Positions 23,933 to 35,532 of a DNA stretch of 64,000 nucleotides are shown piece by piece. Location: assembly GCA_036583965.1 (NCBI GenBank), contig JAZBQD010000030.1, forward strand, positions 114,586,048 through 114,650,047, written 5' to 3'. Numbering within the stretch: position 1 is the first letter of the stretch; every line of letters starts with the position of its first letter. Position numbers and translations under genes: made by a program. The DNA comes from Prunella strophiata (Eukaryota; Chordata; Aves; Passeriformes; Prunellidae). The notes below the pieces were generated by a model, which was not told the DNA's origin, did no database searches, and saw only the letters and a program-made list of their open reading frames with translations.

Positions 23933-25719
23933 GGCAGTGGGACGCAGGAGCTTTGCCCAGGGCAGGCTTTGGAAGGCAGGAGCTTTGCCCAGGGCAGGCT
24001 TTGGAAGGCAGGAGCTTTGCCCAGGGCAGGCTTTGGAACGCAGGAGCTTTGCCCAGGGCAGGCTTTGGAAGGCAGGAGCTTTGCCCAGGGCAGGCTTTGG
24101 AAGGCAGGAGCTTTGCCCAGGGCAGGCTTTGGAAGGCAGGAGCTTTGCCCAGGGCAGGCTTTGGAAGGCAGGAGCTTTGCCCAGGGCAGGCTTTGGAAGG
24201 CAGGAGCTTTGCCCAGGGCAGGCTTTGGAACGCAGGAGCTTTGCCCAGGGCAGGCTTTGGAACGCAGGAGCTTTGCCCAGGGCAGGCTTTGGAAGGCAGG
24301 AGCTTTGCCCAGGGCAGGCTTTGGAAGGCAGGAGCTTTGCCCAGGGCAGGCTTTGGAAGGCAGGAGCTTTGCCCAGGGCAGGCTTTGGAAGGCAGGAGCT
24401 TTGCCCAGGGCAGGCTTTGGAACGCAGGAGCTTTGCCCAGGGCAGGCTTTGGAAGGCAGGAGCTTTGCCCAGGGCAGGCTTTGGAACGCAGGAGCTTTGC
24501 CCAGGGCAGGCTTTGGAAGGCAGGAGCTTTGCCCAGGGCAGGCTTTGGAACGCAGGAGCTTTGCCCAGGGCAGGCTTTGGAAGGCAGGAGCTTTGCCCAG
24601 GGCAGGCTTTGGAACGCAGGAGCTTTGCCCAGGGCAGGCTTTGGAACGCAGGAGCTTTGCCCAGGGCAGGCTTTGGAAGGCAGGAGCTTTGCCCAGGGCA
24701 GGCTTTGGAAGGCAGGAGCTTTGCCCAGGGCAGGCTTTGGAAGGCAGGAGCTTTGCCCAGGGCAGGCTTTGGAACGCAGGAGCTTTGCCCAGGGCAGGCT
24801 TTGGAACGCAGGAGCTTTGCCCAGGGCAGGCTTTGGAAGGCAGGAGCTTTGCCCAGGGCAGGCTTTGGAAGGCAGGAGCTTTGCCCAGGGCAGGCTTTGG
24901 AAGGCAGGAGCTTTGCCCAGGGCAGGCTTTGGAAGGCAGGAGCTTTGCCCAGGGCAGGCTTTGGAAGGCAGGAGCTTTGCCCAGGGCAGGCTTTGGAAGG
25001 CAGGAGCTTTGCCCAGGGCAGGCTTTGGAAGGCAGGAGCTTTGCCCAGGGCAGGCTTTGGAAGGCAGGAGCTTTGCCCAGGGCAGGCTTTGGAACGCAGG
25101 AGCTTTGCCCAGGGCAGGCTTTGGAAGGCAGGAGCTTTGCCCAGGGCAGGCTTTGGAAGGCAGGAGCTTTGCCCAGGGCAGGCTTTGGAACGCAGGAGCT
25201 TTGCCCAGGGCAGGCTTTGGAACGCAGGAGCTTTGCCCAGGGCAGGCTTTGGAAGGCAGGAGCTTTGCCCAGGGCAGGCTTTGGAAGGCAGGAGCTTTGC
25301 CCAGGGCAGGCTTTGGAACGCAGGAGCTTTGCCCAGGGCAGGCTTTGGAAGGCAGGAGCTTTGCCCAGGGCAGGCTTTGGAAGGCAGGAGCTTTGCCCAG
25401 GGCAGGCTTTGGAAGGCAGGAGCTTTGCCCAGGGCAGGCTTTGGAACGCAGGAGCTTTGCCCAGGGCAGGCTTTGGAAGGCAGGAGCTTTGCCCAGGGCA
25501 GGCTTTGGAAGGCAGGAGCTTTGCCCAGGGCAGGCTTTGGAAGGCAGGAGCTTTGCCCAGGGCAGGCTTTGGAAGGCAGGAGCTTTGCCCAGGGCAGGCT
25601 TTGGAAGGCAGGAGCTTTGCCCAGGGCAGGCTTTGGAACGCAGGAGCTTTGCCCAGGGCAGGCTTTGGAAGGCAGGAGCTTTGCCCAGGGCAGGCTTTGG
25701 AAGGCAGGAGCTTTGCCCA
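23933..25719. repeat. 32-bp minisatellite
   Basis: About 56 tandem copies of GGCAGGAGCTTTGCCCAGGG followed by CAGGCTTTGGAA. Almost the only difference between copies is one base, GGAAGGCAGG or GGAACGCAGG, the latter making a CpG. All six frames are open because 32 is not a multiple of 3 and the unit has no stops; not coding. Confidence 0.97.
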
Positions 25720-25734
25720 CTCAGGTATTGGTTC

Positions 25735-26925
25735 ACGTGGCACAGCCCCAGCAAAGCTTCATCTCTCAGTGACCCCAAACATTCAATTTAACACCTTTTT
25801 TGATTTATTACAACAAAGCAATCTCTATGTGTGAACTCTTCCCTGCTGGCCAAGCCTGAAGTCTCCCTGACCTGTGTCTGCCCATTCCCCACCTCACCCT
25901 GGAGGCCCCCACCCCTTGGGTTGTGTCACTCCAATCCCACGTGGATGGCTGGCAATGAAAAAGGGGGGAAGGACTCCATGTGGTGGGAGGAAAACACAGA
26001 GATATCCCAGAGGGAATTAGGGAAGAGCTGCAGTGGCACTCTGGAAGGAGTCCCTCAGCTGATGGATGCTCGATATTCGAGGTTCACCTTGACCCCTCTG
26101 CTCACAGGAATCCTGCTCAAGAAGGGCCTGCAGGGCCTCTTCACTTCTTCACACTTCCACTAAAAACTGCTCCCAAGTATTTGAAGGGCCTGAGCCAGGA
26201 CATGCAAAGGTCCCTGGAGATCCCCACTGATGTCTGGGCCAAGCCAAGGGGTGGATTTTTTTCTCCTTCACATTTAAAAGCACAGGAAAAGGCTGGCACT
26301 GAGAGCTCCTCTTCCATCAGTTTTGTCCTTTGGTTGCTGCAAACCTCCCTTGCACTGTAGATGGGAGGATTTTTATATCAATTCCACAATCTTGAATTTT
26401 CTTTTCTACTCTGAATTAGACTGAACATTTAATTCCATTCTTTCTTCTGTAGGCCATTATTTTTCAGCTGGGCTTAATTAAGTTCTTCTGAGACTGGAAC
26501 ACAGAATGTTTTCTTCCAGTTTTTGCTACTTTTCTGCATAAAATACAGTGCATTTCAAAAAGCAAAGTTGATTTCAAACAGGTGGAAAATGTTTGGCTCT
26601 GAAAATGATCAATTCAACTATTTTCACACAACCATAATTCCCCAGCTGAATTGTTTCCCTCACCCCTCAGCAAATTCAGAATATTCCCCATGGAAACAAA
26701 CTTTCCTTATGGAAACATCAGGCCCCAGGTAACTCTTTCAGTTCTTTGCATATAAAGTTAATATTTAGGGAGTATTTCCTGCATTTTTAGCTTCCTGAAT
26801 GGAGCTCAGACAATGCCACTGGGAAGGTCCAGGTGTGTCACCATTATTTCCATGGAATACCAGCAACATCTGCTTTAACTGATCTGGGCTCCTGAAAGGG
26901 GAATGATGGATTTGGCTTAAGAATA
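25735..26925. other. Intron sequence, nothing recognised
   Basis: Unique sequence; searched for the missing first DH segment without success. The C-rich start at about 25,860-25,920 is followed by AT-rich sequence. Confidence 0.5.
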
Positions 26926-27072
26926 ACAAACAAACAAAACCCCAAACAAACAAACAAAATCCAACAAAAATCAAACAAGCAAACAAAAAAACCCCAAAAC
27001 AAAACAAAAAAAAACAAACCACCAAACCAAAACAAAATCAAAAGCCAAACCCAAACAAAACAAAATGAACCA
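26926..27072. repeat. CAAA-rich simple repeat
   Basis: About 145 bp of AAACAAACAAAACCCCAAAC type low-complexity sequence, plus strand. Confidence 0.9.
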
Positions 27073-27857
27073 AACCCAGAAAAGGAGATACAGACAGCCA
27101 GGGTTGTTTGCTCTCTGACTCTGAAGCTGGGAGGGATCAGGTTGGAGCTGGGGTCAGGTTGGAAGCACAGAAACACTGACCAGGCTCCCTTGAGACACAG
27201 AATGTCACAGCCCTTCACAAAGTGCAATTGAAACTTTGCTTGGAATAACAAGCAGATGTGTAGAAGTATCATCTTTATGCCAAAACAATGAATTCTGGCC
27301 CCTTTCCAAAAGCCAGAAGTTTCATCTCTGTTGAATAAATGCCTGATTGCAGAGCAGCTTCCTTGGTACCAAGTAAACCACAGGTCTTAGAAACAGCCCC
27401 AGCTCTCCCAGTGCTTCATTAGAAGAGAACCAAGTGTTTAATTACTTTTCTTTGAGGAAGTTCTTGTTCAAAGATGTTCAGAATCCTTGGCCTGAAGGTG
27501 ATTTCCAACCACCAAGCCCTTGGAGGGAGCACTGACATTTTGAATAATGAACCATTTTAGTGGCTCCCTTGGCAGCCAGCTGGGCTGGGAATGGGCTGCT
27601 CTGAACCACAACACACACTCTCTGCTTTTGGATATGAAGTATTTGGGGGGGAAAAAGAAACCCCAAATCTGAGCAGAACATCCCAAAGAGACTTTCCTGG
27701 TGGGGATTTTCTTTGTGAGGTGCACAAGTACAGAGATTTTTCTTGTCTTTGTACTAAGAACACTGAAGGAGAACTGGATTCCTTTCCAGGTGGAAATGTC
27801 TGGCTCGTTCTTCATGGATGCCAAAGAGCTTTGGTGAAAGCTCTGATTCCACTGATC
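27073..27857. other. Intron sequence, nothing recognised
   Basis: Unique sequence with no splice-bounded conserved coding segment on either strand. Confidence 0.5.
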
Positions 27858-28025
27858 ACAGAATCATGGGATGGTTTGGGTTGGGAGGGACCTCAGAGCC
27901 CACCCAGTGCCAGCCCTGCCATGGCAGGGACACCTTCCACTGTGCCAGGCTGCTCCAGCCCCAGTGTCCAGCCTGGCCTTGGGCACTGCCAGGGATCCAG
28001 GGGCAGCCACAGCTGCTCTGGGAAT
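27858..28025 (-). mobile_element. CR1 LINE 3' fragment
   Basis: GAATCATGGGATGGTTTGGG through CCAGGGGCAGCCACAGCTGC, minus orientation. Confidence 0.92.
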
Positions 28026-28635
28026 TCTTTGCTTCAGTCCAGTAAAGCCAGGAAAGGATGGGGAAATGCCAATAATTAACTTGGTTTGTTCTCAGGAGGG
28101 TGAATCCATGAATTCTGCCATTCTGGCTGGACTTGGAGAACCAACAGACAAATGTTGGAACTGCAAATCTGTGCCTTGACCTCTCAGCACCACAGTCCCT
28201 GCAGATTAATGGGCTCCAGAAATGCAAAAAATCACTTCAAATCCTTTGGACAGAGTCAAGATCTTGTTCCTCTTCCTTACAAAGTCAGCCCTGAAGATCT
28301 GAGTCTCCCAAGACAAACACTGAGCCTAAAACAAGATGCTGCATTTTGGGAAAGGAGGTTCTGCTGTGGAAATCACTGATCCACATCCATGGGCACAGCT
28401 GCTGATCCCTGTTCCCCTGGGGAGGTTTTCCAGGCAGTGCCACTGCCAGGTTTCCCTGTAAGCCTGGTGCTGCCCAGGCTGTAGTGCCCAGGTCACAGGA
28501 GACAGGAATCTGTCCTGACAGAGGGAACCAGGAGCAGGGTGACAAAGGATGGCACAGTTTTCCTCCAAATCCTTCAGGAGAAGGGAACAGCACACCAGGA
28601 GAGCACCCCTTCACTCAGGTAAATTATTCACACAT

Positions 28636-28992
28636 CCCCAAATCCCTGGGGTCTGGCAAAGCCCTGCCAGCCCATGCAGTGCCAGCTGTGCCCCATGGCC
28701 ACCTTGTCCCCAGCCCAGAGCACTCAGTGCCACCTGCAGGGGACACCTGCAGGGATGGGCACTGCAAAGCTCCCTGGGCAGCCCCTGCCAAGGCCTGAGC
28801 AGCCTTTCCATGGGCAAATTCCTGCTGCTGGCCAAGCTGAGCCTGCCCTGGCCCAGCCTGAGGCCGTTCCCTCTGCTCCTGTCCCTGTTCCCTGGAGCAG
28901 AGCCCGACCCCCCCGGCTGTGCCCTCCTGGCAGGGACTTGTGCAGAGCCACAAGGGCCCCCTGAGCCTCCTTTGCTCCAGGCTCAGCCCCTG
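28636..28992 (-). mobile_element. CR1 LINE fragment that seeds array 2
   Basis: Minus-orientation CR1 from the GGCAAAGCCCTGCCAGCCCA block to GCCCTCCTGGCAGGGACTTG and CTTTGCTCCAGGCTCAGCCC, almost identical over its last 110 bp to the flank of array 1. The array begins at the same base of the element. Confidence 0.88.
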
Positions 28993-30749
28993 CCCAGCTC
29001 CTCAGGGATTCTCCATTCCCTTCCCAGCTCCTCAGGGATTCTCCATTCCCTTCCCAGCTCCTCAGGGATTCTCCATTCCCTTCCCAGCTCCCTCAGGAAT
29101 TCTCCATTCCCTTCCCAGCTCCTCAGGGATTCTCCATTCCCTTCCCAGCTCCTCAGGGATTCTCCATTCCCTTCCCCAGTCCCTCAGGGATTCTCCAATT
29201 CCCTTCCCAGCTCCTCAGGAATCTCTCCATGTCCAGATATCTTCCCAGCTCCTCAGGGATTCTCCATTCCCTTCCCAGCTCCTCAGGGATTCTCCATTCC
29301 CTTCCCAGCTCCTCAGGGATTCTCCATTCCCTTCCCAGCTCCTCAGGGATTCTCCATTCCCTTCCCAGCTCCTCAGGGATTCTCCATTCCCTTCCCAGCT
29401 CCTCAGGGATTCTCCATTCCCTTCCCAGCTCCTCAGGGATTCTCCATTCCCTTCCCAGCTCCTCAGGGATTCTCCATTCCCTTCCCAGCTCCTCAGGGAT
29501 TCTCCATTCCCTTCCCAGCTCCTCAGGGATTCTCCATTCCCTTCCCAGCTCCTCAGGGATTCTCCATTCCCTTCCCAGCTCCTCAGGGATTCTCCATTCC
29601 CTTCCCAGCTCCTCAGGGATTCTCCATTCCCTTCCCAGCTCCTCAGGGATTCTCCATTCCCTTCCCAGCTCCTCAGGGATTCTCCATTCCCTTCCCAGCT
29701 CCTCAGGGATTCTCCATTCCCTTCCCAGCTCCTCAGGGATTCTCCATTCCCTTCCCAGCTCCTCAGGGATTCTCCATTCCCTTCCCAGCTCCTCAGGGAT
29801 TCTCCATTCCCTTCCCAGCTCCTCAGGGATTCTCCATTCCCTTCCCAGCTCCTCAGGGATTCTCCATTCCCTTCCCAGCTCCTCAGGGATTCTCCATTCC
29901 CTTCCCAGCTCCTCAGGGATTCTCCATTCCCTTCCCAGCTCCTCAGGGATTCTCCATTCCCTTCCCAGCTCCTCAGGGATTCTCCATTCCCTTCCCAGCT
30001 CCTCAGGGATTCTCCATTCCCTTCCCAGCTCCTCAGGGATTCTCCATTCCCTTCCCAGCTCCTCAGGGATTCTCCATTCCCTTCCCAGCTCCTCAGGGAT
30101 TCTCCATTCCCTTCCCAGCTCCTCAGGGATTCTCCATTCCCTTCCCAGCTCCTCAGGGATTCTCCATTCCCTTCCCAGCTCCTCAGGGATTCTCCATTCC
30201 CTTCCCAGCTCCTCAGGGATTCTCCATTCCCTTCCCAGCTCCTCAGGGATTCTCCATTCCCTTCCCAGCTCCTCAGGGATTCTCCATTCCCTTCCCAGCT
30301 CCTCAGGGATTCTCCATTCCCTTCCCAGCTCCTCAGGGATTCTCCATTCCCTTCCCAGCTCCTCAGGGATTCTCCATTCCCTTCCCAGCTCCTCAGGGAT
30401 TCTCCATTCCCTTCCCAGCTCCTCAGGGATTCTCCATTCCCTTCCCAGCTCCTCAGGGATTCTCCATTCCCTTCCCAGCTCCTCAGGGATTCTCCATTCC
30501 CTTCCCAGCTCCTCAGGGATTCTCCATTCCCTTCCCAGCTCCTCAGGGATTCTCCATTCCCTTCCCAGCTCCTCAGGGATTCTCCATTCCCTTCCCAGCT
30601 CCTCAGGGATTCTCCATTCCCTTCCCAGCTCCTCAGGGATTCTCCATTCCCTTCCCAGCTCCTCAGGGATTCTCCATTCCCTTCCCAGCTCCTCAGGGAT
30701 TCTCCATTCCCTTCCCAGCTCCTCAGGGATTCTCCATTCCCTTCCCAGC
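28993..30749. repeat. 30-bp minisatellite inside CR1 (array 2), about 50 perfect copies
   Basis: After eight imperfect units (28,993-29,240), the stretch 29,241-30,748 consists of about 50 identical copies of CTTCCCAGCTCCTCAGGGAT followed by TCTCCATTCC. I saw no substitution. The right edge runs back into CR1 sequence (GCCCGGACATGCTCCAGCCC at about 30,751). As 30 is a multiple of 3, plus frames stay open; not coding. Confidence 0.98.
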
Positions 30750-30806
30750 CTGCCCGGACATGCTCCAGCCCCTCCAGGTCTCTCTGTCAGAACTGGACAA
30801 GCCTTG
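30750..30806 (-). mobile_element. CR1 LINE continuation right of array 2
   Basis: GACATGCTCCAGCCCCTCCA corresponds to the CR1 segment normally next to the array seed, so the array interrupts one element. Confidence 0.7.
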
Positions 30807-31639
30807 AGGGGCCTCTCAGAGCTGAGTTAATTAAATCACAGCATTTCAACATTCCACTTTCTTAGCACCTGTTTCAGATGGAACCAATTCCCCTTAAATC
30901 TCCTGGGATGGACCCTCCACTGGGAGGCCACCCCAGGCTTTTGGTGAGGACTTGTCTGGGATCAAACAGATCTCTCATCTCCAATGCCCAAGCCCATTTC
31001 TCAGCTATTTTCAATCATTTCAGCAGGTTTGGAATTTCTCAAGCAGACCAGAGTGTCCAGTTCCTGTCAGGGCATAGCACTTCCCTCTGAGGTGCAGGGA
31101 AGAGAGCTGGAACAAATCTGGGCAGTCCCACTGGCAAAACTTGCAGCACTGTTTGGTTTGGATTGCTCTCTCTGGAGGTGTTCAGAGGTTTGGATGTGGC
31201 ACTGGAGGATGTGTTCACTGCTGCTGCTCCAACCTCAAGCACTCCATGAGTCTCTGATTCTAGCAGTCCCCTTCCAGAGGCTGCTTGGGGACAGTAAAAT
31301 CCCACATGTCAGGGCAAGAATGCATCCAAAAATGTCAATCACAGAGGGAAGCAAGCCCTGGAAGGGTCAGAACACATCAGGAAACCAAAGCTCACCTCTG
31401 GATTGTGACCCAGGGCCTGTCTGAGCCCCTGGGCACTCAGGGCACAGGAGCAGCAGTCACAGGTCCAAGCAGAAGGAACTGCACAGCCCCATTCCACAGG
31501 GAGCTCCACAAATACAGGAGCTGTGCAGGCACTTCACTTGGAACCAGGAATGTGGGAACCAAATGCAGCATTTTAAATGTTCTAACTTCTCATCAAACAA
31601 CATTTTATCATTTTTCACTTTCGTTTGGCAGAGGAACAG
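30807..31639. other. Intron sequence, nothing recognised
   Basis: Unique sequence. No coding segment with splice sites was recognised. Confidence 0.5.
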
Positions 31640-31885
31640 CTCTGATCTCTGCTCCTGGCACAGGGACAGCACCAGGCAGCAGCTGGGGCTGGGCCAGGAG
31701 GGATTCAGGCTGGGTTTTAGGGAAAGGTTCTTGCCCAGAGGCTGCTGGCACTGCCCAGGCTGCCCAGGGAATGGGCACGGCCCCGAGGCTGCCACAGCTC
31801 CAGGAGCCTTTGGGATGCCCAGGCTGGGATTGTTGGGGCTCTGGGCAGGGCAGGGGTGGCACTGGGGGATCCCTGGGGGTCCCTG
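31640..31885 (+). mobile_element. CR1 LINE fragment (third subtype)
   Basis: GGGAAAGGTTCTTGCCCAGA through TTTGGGATGCCCAGGCTGGG and GGCACTGGGGGATCCCTGGG, plus orientation. Nearly the reverse complement of 35,985-36,200. Confidence 0.82.
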
Positions 31886-32599
31886 CAGCTCAGTTCAAGA
31901 GCTTTGCTCACTGAAGTGCCCAGGTGGGCAGTGAAGTCTTGGTGAAAACCATTTTCACTGTAACTGCTCCAGGCCAATGTCCTTTGCTACCCTGTCCTCT
32001 GTGTCAGTTCAACTCATGCAGTGATATTTGAGGTACATTGTTCCTGAATCTACTGAAGTTGTCTAAAATAAAGTTAAAAACAAGTCATTTGTCATCTGAA
32101 TTTACTGCACAGAAGTTGCTATTTAACAAGTTAAATAGCTGGAGTCAATAACCACAAAGAACTAAAAGTGCTTTAAAACCAGAGAGCAAAACCAGAATTT
32201 CAGTCATTTTGCTTATGGGAATAAAATGTGCTCAGTGAGCTCATGGGGACAGAAAGTGAAGCCACTAAAGCTCCAAAAGAATTGAGGTTTAAATAAAACT
32301 GATCCTGAATATAAAGCAAGATGTTCTTGATAAACCCACATTTCAGACTTAGAGTTGTCTTGGACAGATTTCAAGTACTGAAAAGAACAAATTCTCTTAA
32401 AGAACATCCATGGGAATTCTTTGCCAGCAGTTGAATACAGAAGGAATTCCCACAAACAGTAAAACCAGTGAAGAATAAAATCCAGCAGCACTGGCAGCCT
32501 CTGAATTCCAGTCTCCTCTCCATCCCTCAAGTGACAATTCCTGTGCCATGGGAGAAGGCACCTGGCACAGGGAAGTGAAGACAAGGAACCAATTCCCAC

Positions 32600-32760
32600 A
32601 ATGCCAGGATGACTTGGGTGGCAAGGGATTTTAAGGATCACCCAGTGCCAGCCCTGCCATGGCAGGGACACCTCCCACTGTGCCAGGCTGCTCCCAGCCC
32701 CAGTGTCCAGCCTTGGGCACTGCCAGGGATCCAGGGGCAGCCCCAGCTGCTGGGGCAGTC
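32600..32760 (-). mobile_element. CR1 LINE 3' fragment
   Basis: GCCATGGCAGGGACACCTCC through CCAGGGATCCAGGGGCAGCC, minus orientation. Confidence 0.88.
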
Positions 32761-32779
32761 ACTGTCACACTCCCTTTCT

Positions 32780-32832
32780 CATACATATATTTATATATAT
32801 TTTTATATATTATATATTTATATATATTGATA
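32780..32832. repeat. TATATATTT AT-rich simple repeat
   Basis: Short run of ATATATTTATATATATTTTT directly next to the CR1 fragment. Confidence 0.85.
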
Positions 32833-33084
32833 TCCACACAGACAAGTAAAGCAGTCACTGCAATGCCTTGTTCCCTGCAGCTCAGGGAGAATGCCTGAGG
32901 AGGAGGAGGAGGATGAAACACTCCCTGCTGAGCCAGCAGAGCACCCTGAGGGACTCAGGGAGGAAATAAACACTACAGGATTTCATCATCTGTCACTTAA
33001 CCCCAAGGGAGTGTCTTTGGGACTCTGTGCATGAGATTCATTTTGCTCCTCTGCCTGAGGAGTCCTGGCACAAGCAGTGCCTCA

Positions 33085-33280
33085 TGTGTGCTCAGCTTGG
33101 CCAGCAGCAGGAATTTGCCCATGGAAAGGCTGCACAGGGAGCTTTGCAGTGCCCATCCCTGCAGGTGTCCCCTGCAGGTGGCACTGAGTGCTCTGGGCTG
33201 GGGACAAGGTGGCCATGGGGCACAGCTGGCACTGCATGGGCTGGCAGGGCTTTGCCAGCCCCAGGGATTTGGGGATTCCC
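33085..33280 (+). mobile_element. CR1 LINE fragment (second subtype)
   Basis: GCTTGGCCAGCAGCAGGAAT through GGTGGCACTGAGTGCTCTGG to GGCAGGGCTTTGCCAGCCCC, plus orientation. Confidence 0.85.
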
Positions 33281-34021
33281 TGAGTCACAGGGACACCCCC
33301 AGACTGCTCCCCCCAGTCCCTGCAAAGCTGCCCCCAGGAGCTTCCAGTGATTTTGGAAGGCTCCAGTCCCAGCCCTGGCAGGACCTGCACCCTCAGGGCA
33401 CTGCAGGAGCTTCAGTTTCCTCTCACTCCATGTAAAGAGAAAGAAAAGAGCAGCACCTGAATCCCCTACAGCTGCAGTACTGCAAATATTTCACTACAGA
33501 TTCAAGCTGTGCTTCTGGCCTGAAGTCCCAGGACTCACAATGTCCCCAGGGCTTTCAGTCCAGTCAGATTTTCAACCCAGCAGCTCAGGATGGGAGAAGG
33601 GAAGAGGCTCTCAGTTCAAATATCAGTTAATGCACAAAATATGGACAGAGTGGAGTCAAACCTGGCTCCATCCCCTCAGAGAGCACTGAAAATCACAAGT
33701 GGGATGTGCTGCTCCATTTCTGCAGTTGCCAGCAAGTGGCCATGATGGAGAAGAATTATTTTTTTATGGTAGAAATGAAAGATTTATTACTATTTAAATA
33801 CTGTCCTAACAAGAAGGAAAATCTGTGCAGTTGTGCATATTTTCAGACTTGAGCTTCTGGCACAAAACACATCCCAAATCCAGGTAAACCCATGGCAAAC
33901 TAAGAAAGAATATTTAATTTATCTATTAAAAAGAATTATCATAATCCACTGATTGGTACCACATAGAAAACCCTGGGGGCTGAGCTCGGAGTGACCCAGA
34001 ACGAGACAACAAACACGTGTC

Positions 34022-35532
34022 GGCCTCTTTTGTACCAAGGATTTAATTCTCTATACATGGAACTGCTTGGAAAGGCTGGATTACAGTTGTTAAAGCTGCA
34101 GGTTTTTATATATTTATATAATTTACATTCATAGTGATGAAATACTGAAGTGCAACTGAGTAAGGAGCTTCACTTGTCCTTTGCACCGCAGGACGGGTCG
34201 GGAGCAGGGAGCTGGGCTGGGAGTGCCACAGGCTGCCAGCAGGAGCTCGGGGACAGTGGGACACAGAAACCAGGACGTAACCCCGTGGTAAATCATGAGT
34301 AGCAGGGCTCTGCTGTGCTCTCTGTGTGGGAGAGGGCACTGCCAGCACTGCCAGCAAGAGCCGGGCGCTAACGCTACGGAGACGGGCTACGGCTACAGCA
34401 CAGCTACAACTCCACTGAAAGCTCCACTCGTGTGAATCTGTATAAATTCCACAGTCTAGTTTAAAAAAATGTAAACATTGGAAATGAATTGCAGGGAGAG
34501 AGTTCTATACATTCGTTCTTGTCAGGAAAATGACTCGTTCAGAAGGCGGTGCTCCACAGAAAGCACAGCTGAGAAGCCCAGGTGCCGTCCCCGGGGGAAT
34601 TTGGGAATTCTGGCAGCCCCAGGAGGGAACATTGCACCCATTTCTGACCCAGGAATGGGACAGACACAAACCAGGCTGTTTGCTCACTGCTTGCAGCTAC
34701 AAGTAATGTGCAAAATCAAATGAACAGAGCTGGGTAAAACATCACTCCAGGCTTGCCTCTGGCACGGGAGGAGGGCATTTCCCCTCCCCACAATGGGTTA
34801 CACACTCAACAACAACACCTGTTACAAACAGTACAGTAACTACAACAAAATACCTGGAACTGGGCACATTTAAACTTCCTTAAACTGATTTTAACTCCTT
34901 CTGTTCTTTTGCAATTAAAAAAAAAAAAAAAAAGGCAAATTAAAATAATTAAAAAAAAAAGAGACACATTGACAACACTGGACAAGTGAACAATAAAAAA
35001 GAAAGATACATAAAGTCTCCAATTCATGGACATTTGGAACAATTTTAATAGCACATGCAGCATTCCTTGATAGTGGGTCTTTTTGCACAAACAAAATTGC
35101 AATGAAGAAATTAAATTTATACTTTTCCTTTAAAAGGCTAGAATATATCTTTAAAAAATAATTTTTAAAACTACCAAAAGCACCTGTGCAAAGGTGGAAA
35201 AATTAGTTTGGTAACTCTGAAAGCCACAAAAGGACCCACTATCCTCTGATTTTTATTTTTTTTTTTTTTGCGTGTGTGTGGTTTTGTTTTGTTTTTTTTT
35301 TTGTTTAATTTTGTCTGTAATTAACTCAACCATTGCGATTCCATGCAACTAAATGTCAAATGAGGTAAGACTGCTGTGCAGTGTGTTCTTGACTCAGAAG
35401 GCAGTAGATGATCATGCTGGAAGGCACATGATCAAGGCTGCATCTCCCATCATCCCTCTGGGCACTGCTATGGGATAGTGGGTCTCTTTGAGGACTTTCA
35501 AGCCTGAGTGGGGGATGGACAACATATGATTC
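34022..35532 (-). other. ITSN1: ITSN1 short-isoform terminal exon (stop codon completion and 3' UTR)
   Basis: The acceptor TTTTTCTAG at 35,533-35,534 lies only 242 nt after the SH3E donor. The exon begins GAATCATATG, so the carried T gives TGA, the ITSN1-S stop after Ser-Gln-Gln. The sequence beyond it is strikingly like the human short-form 3' UTR as I recall it (GTTGTCCATCCCCCACTCAG and onward), which supports real function. The 3' end is uncertain: ATTAAA occurs at 34,042-34,047, giving a 1.5-kb UTR, and AATAAA at 33,783-33,788 and near 35,253-35,258 (all minus strand). Short-form ITSN1 lacks DH, PH and C2 and is the broadly expressed endocytic scaffold. Confidence 0.8.

Noticed and set aside
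22929..25834. Open frames on both strands across the microsatellite and 32-bp array
   Set aside because: Repeat units without stops, with a period that is not a multiple of three, open all frames. The Cys/Val/Ser-rich part is only TGT-TCT-GTA repeats.
26844..27272. Hydrophobic Phe/Leu/Val-rich minus-strand frame like a membrane protein
   Set aside because: It is the translation of the CAAA simple repeat (TTTG on the minus strand).
28993..30749. Regular 30-bp repeats resembling a CRISPR array
   Set aside because: There are no spacers; the units are directly head to tail, the genome is vertebrate and the array lies in a CR1 element.
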